DNA of 47,804 bases from Methylobacterium tarhaniae (GTDB lineage Bacteria; Pseudomonadota; Alphaproteobacteria; Rhizobiales; Beijerinckiaceae). Both the position numbers and the translations under genes were made by a program. Positions within the stretch are counted from its first letter, which is position 1; the number at the start of each line of letters is the position of its first letter. The DNA lies in the NCBI RefSeq assembly GCF_001043955.1, contig NZ_LABZ01000125.1:1-47804 (forward strand). The letters run 5' to 3'. Positions 44,277 to 47,804 of this stretch are shown here, in pieces. Below the pieces are notes generated by a model. The model ran no database searches. It worked only from the letters and a program-made list of their open reading frames with translations, and was not told the origin of the DNA.

Positions 44277-44942
44277 ATGACGTTCGTGGATCCCCCCGGC
44301 CTGATGCTCCCCCCGGCCTTCCGGCCGCTGCGCCTCCCGGCCGCCGCCGGGACGGCGCATGACCGGGCCTGCCGGCTCGCCGAGGGCGACGACGAGGCCG
44401 CCGGCACCCTGGTGGTCGGCGCGCGGCCCGGTACCCTGGAGGTCGCCGTGGTGCTGGCGCCCGAGGAGCCGTTATCCCTGTCGCGACGCGTCGGCGTCGT
44501 CGGCCTCACGGCGCTCGCGGAGGCGGTCGGCAGCCACGCCCCGCCCGACAAGCCGGTGACCCTGGATGCGGCCGGCACCCTGTTCTTCGACCGCGCCCGC
44601 CTCGGCGGCGGACGCCTGGCTTGGGCCCAGGCCTGCGCCGAGGAGGCGGTGCCGGACTGGCTCGTCTTCTCCGCCATGCTGATCGCCTCGAAGCGCGAGG
44701 CGGGTGATCCCGGCCACACGCCCGACTCGACCTCGCTGGAGGAGGAGGGCTTCGAGGCCGGCGCCGACGCACTGGTCGAGAGCTTCGCCCGCCACCTGCT
44801 GCGCGGCCTCTCGCTCTGGGCCGAGGACGGGCCCGCCGCCGCGCTCCTGCGGGCGCGGGACTATCTCGATGCGGATCCCGCGACGCTCCGCCTCGACGGC
44901 GCCGGCTGGTTCGATCCGGTCCGGGGAGGCCCGCGCCTGTGA
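44277..44942 (+). CDS. biotin/lipoate protein ligase-like protein
   Basis: 221 residues with the LplA/BPL-like fold, including PPAFRPLRLPAAAGTAHDRAC at the start, GARPGTLEVAVVLAPEEPL and DKPVTLDAAGTLFFDRARLGG. The catalytic Lys and the full RRxSGGG loop of true ligases are not seen, so it may not ligate biotin or lipoate. A C-terminal DUF4444-like part contains DALVESFARHLLRGLSLWAEDG. It is the first gene of a tightly packed operon of formate-dehydrogenase accessory genes; its GTGA overlap with the next gene shows translational coupling. It is divergent from the 4Fe-4S protein gene. Confidence 0.78.
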   Translation: MTFVDPPGLMLPPAFRPLRLPAAAGTAHDRACRLAEGDDEAAGTLVVGARPGTLEVAVVLAPEEPLSLSRRVGVVGLTALAEAVGSHAPPDKPVTLDAAGTLFFDRARLGGGRLAWAQACAEEAVPDWLVFSAMLIASKREAGDPGHTPDSTSLEEEGFEAGADALVESFARHLLRGLSLWAEDGPAAALLRARDYLDADPATLRLDGAGWFDPVRGGPRL

Positions 44943-45511
44943 GCCTGAAGCTCCCCCGCACCCTGCGGCTCGACCCCTCCGACACCCTGGTCTTCCCGCA
45001 CGCCGCCCCGCCCGGCGAATGGGCGGTGACCGGCAGCTTCCTGTTCCTGGACGAGGATCCGGCGGCCCTCACGGGCAAGGAGCGGGCGGCGTTCCGGGCC
45101 GGCTTCCTCGGCATCGCGTCCTTCGGCTTCTCGACCCTGGTCGTGGTGAGCGAGGCGAGCGAGGCCGAGCGCGAGGCCGCGACCGCGGCGCTGGCCGCCC
45201 AGTTCCAGGTCCGCCTCGGCGCGCCCGACCGGGCGAGCGCCCTGGCGGCGGCCCGCGAGGAGATCGCCGTGGCGGAATCGCTCTGCGGCCCGCCGGTCGG
45301 CACCGTCCTGGCCCTGCACCGCACGCTGGAGGACGGCGAGATCCGCGAGCGCTTCCGGGCGCTGCGCCCGCGGGAGGGCGCCGTCCCCGGGGCCGACCGG
45401 CGCCACGCCTATGCCCGTGCCTTCGACTTCTACGAGACCGACGACGAGCCCGAGGAGCGGGTCGACCTCGCCGGCCTGCTCGACCGAAGTCCGGACGGCA
45501 ATCCGCGATGA
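44939..45511 (+). CDS. DUF6505-type formate-dehydrogenase-cluster protein
   Basis: 190 residues from a GTG that overlaps the preceding stop (GTGA). Features include SLKLPRTLRLDPSDTLVFP, GEWAVTGSFLFLDEDP and, in the C-terminal part, HAYARAFDFYETDDEPEERV. This resembles the small protein called DUF6505 that recurs in these clusters. No motifs or catalytic residues can be named. A 92-bp gap separates it from the next gene, the only break in the operon. Confidence 0.7.
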   Translation: MSLKLPRTLRLDPSDTLVFPHAAPPGEWAVTGSFLFLDEDPAALTGKERAAFRAGFLGIASFGFSTLVVVSEASEAEREAATAALAAQFQVRLGAPDRASALAAAREEIAVAESLCGPPVGTVLALHRTLEDGEIRERFRALRPREGAVPGADRRHAYARAFDFYETDDEPEERVDLAGLLDRSPDGNPR

Positions 45512-45603
45512 CGACCTGCTCGACCCGGTTGACTGGACTTCACCCCATCCGGTCGCTCACCCTCGGCGCGGCATCCTCCCCAATCCGGCTCTGAAAGCCC
45601 GTC

Positions 45604-46614
45604 ATGCCTGAATTCTGGGTCTCGAGCGGCCACCACCTCACCCGGCGCGACGCGGGCGGCGGGCTCGTCGTCACCGACGAGTTGCTGCTGGCCTATCTCG
45701 CCCGCCCCGAGCTGCTTCCGCCTGAGGAGGCCTGCGATGCCGAGCGGGCTTTGCACGCCGCCCTGCTGCGCGAGCCGCGCCGTCCGGTGGCACCCGCGGA
45801 GGTGGCCGCCCTCGCCGACGCCGATGCGCGCGAGAACTGGCAGATGATCCTCGCCTTCCGCGACCGGCTGCTCGCCGCCCGCTCCGTCGAGGCGGCCTAT
45901 CTCGACCTCGTGCGGCGGGGGGCGGCCGGCACGCCGCCGCTCTTCCTCAACCAACTCGTCCACCTGATCCTGCGCAATGCGCTGGACGGCTGCGACGACC
46001 CCTACACCTTGCGCGCCGCCGAGCTGTTCTTCCGGTCGCAGCGCGCCTCCGTCGCCGACGGGTCGCTGCTGCTGGCCGATGCCGAACTGATCGACGAGGC
46101 GCAGGGCGCGAGCCGCCCCTCGCCGCTCGTGGCGATGCTCGGGCGCGAACCGGTCTCCGAGCTCGACGTCCTGACCGCCGAGAATGCCTGGACCTATTGG
46201 AGCCGGTCCGACGCCTTCAGCATGGCGCTCAACCTCGGCTCCGACCCGAGGAGCCGCGAGGGGCTGGCGCAGGCGATCCAAGCCTTCCTGCGCCACCTGC
46301 TGGCGGTCGAGGTCGCGGTCGAACCGCTCCCCGCGATCGAGGATCCGGACTGGCGCTGGTTCGTCGGCCTCGACGCGGAGGGCACGCGGATCGGCAACGC
46401 CCTGTGGCGCGGCGAGCCGGTCGAGCCTGCCGCGGCCGAGCGGGTCGTCGCCCTGTTCCGGCTCACGATCCTCGATCCCGACCGGGCCGATCCGCGCGTC
46501 GGCGACCGGCCGGTCTACCTGCTGCTCGCCATGACCCCGGACCGGACCGTGACGATGAAGCCGCAGAACCTGATCGCCGGCCTCCCCGTTGTCTCGCCAG
46601 GAGACGCCCGATGA
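45604..46614 (+). CDS. DUF6352-type formate-dehydrogenase-cluster protein
   Basis: A 336-residue cytoplasmic protein without signal peptide. It starts MPEFWVSSGHHLTRRDAGG, contains PPLFLNQLVHLILRNALDGCDDPYTLRAAELFFRSQ and AENAWTYWSRSDAFSMALN, and ends with a beta-rich part (TVTMKPQNLIAGLP). It matches the uncharacterised DUF6352 family that recurs beside DUF3305/DUF3306. The stop overlaps the start of the DUF3305 gene (ATGA). Confidence 0.75.
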   Translation: MPEFWVSSGHHLTRRDAGGGLVVTDELLLAYLARPELLPPEEACDAERALHAALLREPRRPVAPAEVAALADADARENWQMILAFRDRLLAARSVEAAYLDLVRRGAAGTPPLFLNQLVHLILRNALDGCDDPYTLRAAELFFRSQRASVADGSLLLADAELIDEAQGASRPSPLVAMLGREPVSELDVLTAENAWTYWSRSDAFSMALNLGSDPRSREGLAQAIQAFLRHLLAVEVAVEPLPAIEDPDWRWFVGLDAEGTRIGNALWRGEPVEPAAAERVVALFRLTILDPDRADPRVGDRPVYLLLAMTPDRTVTMKPQNLIAGLPVVSPGDAR

Positions 46615-47135
46615 GCACCACGCTGATCCCCGTCGGGGTCGTCGTCGCCAAGCGCCGGCTGAAGGGCCCGTGGGCGAGCCATGCCTGGCTTCCCGTGGCG
46701 GTGCTGCCGGGACAGCCCAGCACCGCGCCCTGGACCCGCCTCTCGGCCTCGGACGACGAGGAGACCTTCTACGCCGGCACCTACGAGGTCGAGCTGCACC
46801 CGGCCGAGACGGCGCATTACGGCGACAACCTCGCGGCGGCCCAGCCCTCGCTCTGGGTGGCCTTGCGGGAGACGGCCCCCGAGACCTACGCGGTCGCGAC
46901 CGTGACGGCCGACCCCTACGAGGGCGAGTCGCTGGCGGAGGGCATCGGCGAGATCGTCGAAGCCGTGCCGATGCCGCCCGAGATCCGGGACGAGGTCGGC
47001 GCCTTCTACCGGGCGTTCCACGTCGAGCGGGTCTTCCACAAGCGCAAGCGCGACCGGGCCGATCCGGAAGCCCTGGCGCGGCAAGGGGCGCATCACCCGG
47101 GAGCCGGCGCGCGGCGCCGGCCGGAGGAGCCGTGA
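46611..47135 (+). CDS. DUF3305 protein (formate-dehydrogenase cluster)
   Basis: 174 residues. The DUF3305 core runs from about residue 4 to 125 (IPVGVVVAKRRLKGPWASH, TYEVELHPAETAHYGDN, PSLWVALRE) and ends in a charged, disordered tail with HKRKRDRADPEAL. AGGAGA lies seven bases before the ATG. Overlaps of 4 bp with both neighbours indicate one translation unit. Known only from its association with formate-dehydrogenase and TorD genes; the biochemical role is unknown. Confidence 0.88.
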   Translation: MSTTLIPVGVVVAKRRLKGPWASHAWLPVAVLPGQPSTAPWTRLSASDDEETFYAGTYEVELHPAETAHYGDNLAAAQPSLWVALRETAPETYAVATVTADPYEGESLAEGIGEIVEAVPMPPEIRDEVGAFYRAFHVERVFHKRKRDRADPEALARQGAHHPGAGARRRPEEP

Positions 47136-47804
47136 GCGACGGCTTCCTCGCCCGCTGGTCGCGGCGCAAGCGCGACGAGGCGCGCCGGCCCGCGGAACCC
47201 CCTGCGCCGCCGCCGGATGCGGCGTCGCCGGGTGTTGCGCCCGCCGAGGACGACACGTCCCTGAGCCCGGAGGAGCTGGCGCAGCTTCCCTCCCTCGAGG
47301 CGCTCACCGCTGCGACCGACCTCGCGCCGTTCCTGCGCGCCGGCGTGCCGCGGGCCCTGCGCAACGCGGCGTTGCGCCGGATGTGGTCGGTCGACCCGGC
47401 GATCCGCGACTTCGTCAGCGAGGCGCGGGAATACGCCTATGACTGGAACACCCCCGGCGGCGTGCCGGGAACCGGCGGCGCGATCTCGGCCGAGGACGTG
47501 CGGGCGATGGTCGAGAAGGTGTTCGGGGGTGGAGAGGAGAAAACCTCCGCAACGTCCGGCGAGAGCGACGCAGCCGAAGAAAGCGCGGGTTTCACCTCTC
47601 CCGGCGGGCGGGGAGAGGGGGTGTCTCAGGAAGAGGCCTCTCCGGAAACACCCTCTCACCCTCCGCTACCGCCTCGCTCCATCGACCATGAAGTCGCCGG
47701 GGCCCTCTCCCCGCCCGCGGGGAGCGGCGATGCGCACCACCCTTCTTGCGAGCGTTCTGCCGTGGGAGAAAAGATCCCATGCCCGTCCCCCGACGCCCCC
47801 TCCC
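47132..47804 (+). CDS. DUF3306 protein, 3' end beyond the window, with an in-frame palindromic repeat
   Basis: A GTG start overlapping the DUF3305 stop (GTGA). The first about 130 residues carry the DUF3306 core: FLARWSRRKRDE, then LPSLEALTAATDLAPFLRAGVPRALRNAALRR split around WSVDPAIRDFVSEAREYAYDWN. From about residue 155 the composition changes to Ser/Pro/Gly-rich (FTSPGGRGEGVSQ..., PSHPPLPPRSIDHEV). This is encoded by a palindromic repeat at 47594-47724 that keeps the frame open. No stop occurs before the window edge, so the true end is unknown. Confidence 0.85.
   Translation, partial: MSDGFLARWSRRKRDEARRPAEPPAPPPDAASPGVAPAEDDTSLSPEELAQLPSLEALTAATDLAPFLRAGVPRALRNAALRRMWSVDPAIRDFVSEAREYAYDWNTPGGVPGTGGAISAEDVRAMVEKVFGGGEEKTSATSGESDAAEESAGFTSPGGRGEGVSQEEASPETPSHPPLPPRSIDHEVAGALSPPAGSGDAHHPSCERSAVGEKIPCPSPDAPS
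47594..47724. repeat. palindromic repeat element inside the DUF3306 coding sequence
   Basis: A hairpin CCTCTCCC...GGGAGAGG (47594-47617) and a second one CTCCCCGC/GCGGGGAG (47707-47724) enclose GGGTGT and its complement ACACCC. CCTCTCCGGAA occurs at about 47634 and also in the paired repeat before recJ, suggesting one dispersed family. The reading frame passes straight through, like Rickettsia palindromic elements in genes. Confidence 0.6.

Overview
The window is very GC-rich (about 70 %) and compact. Its gene content points to Methylobacterium or a close relative in the Methylobacteriaceae (Alphaproteobacteria): a mesaconyl-CoA hydratase-type protein of the ethylmalonyl-CoA pathway, a split three-subunit proton-translocating transhydrogenase, an EcfG-family sigma factor, a formate-dehydrogenase accessory cluster, several molybdenum-cofactor genes and PAS-rich sensor kinases. 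No phage, plasmid, CRISPR or complete insertion sequence is visible. Assignments come from reading the translated proteins; no database search was run.

0-3.4 kb: the end of a chemotaxis receptor whose last readable part degenerates at the left edge, then mcd, a DUF167 gene, a YggT-type membrane protein and two identical tRNA-Ala(CGC) genes with separate promoters. 3.4-7.5 kb: manganese catalase behind a three-half-site palindromic candidate operator, a CsoR/RcnR/FrmR-type metal-sensor repressor, a UbiB/AarF-type kinase and a cytochrome oxidase subunit IV. 7.5-13.3 kb: pntAA-pntAB-pntB with a good terminator, a paired inverted repeat element, recJ, and two identical tRNA-Tyr(GTA) genes in a 236-bp tandem duplication. 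13.3-20.8 kb: a sigma factor that looks like a NepR anti-sigma domain fused to EcfG, a divergent ArsR regulator with a CC...C site, two small secreted proteins, PPK2, an OprB porin, an HWE kinase with a response regulator, and a decayed OprB fragment.

20.8-25.6 kb: a catabolic cassette on the minus strand: AraC regulator, short-chain dehydrogenase, Baeyer-Villiger monooxygenase and serine-hydrolase esterase. Together these could turn a secondary alcohol into a ketone, then an ester, then an acid plus an alcohol. 25.8-28.7 kb: tauABC-type transporter followed by only the C-terminal end of a class III aminotransferase. 29-33.1 kb: a large hybrid PAS histidine kinase and msrB.

33.1-39.5 kb: a molybdenum block with a ModE-like DNA-binding protein, moeA, mobB, a MoeA fused to a periplasmic-binding-like domain, and a third MoeA-like protein, all on the minus strand and mostly overlapping. 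39.2-47.8 kb: a COG0523 GTPase with a candidate Zur box, a secreted WD40/cytochrome c fusion, a multi-cluster 4Fe-4S protein, and a tightly overlapped operon (biotin/lipoate ligase-like, DUF6505, DUF6352, DUF3305, DUF3306) typical of formate-dehydrogenase loci. That operon runs off the right edge, and its last gene carries a palindromic repeat in frame. The molybdenum block and this cluster probably serve the same molybdo- or tungsto-enzyme, whose structural gene is expected just beyond the window.
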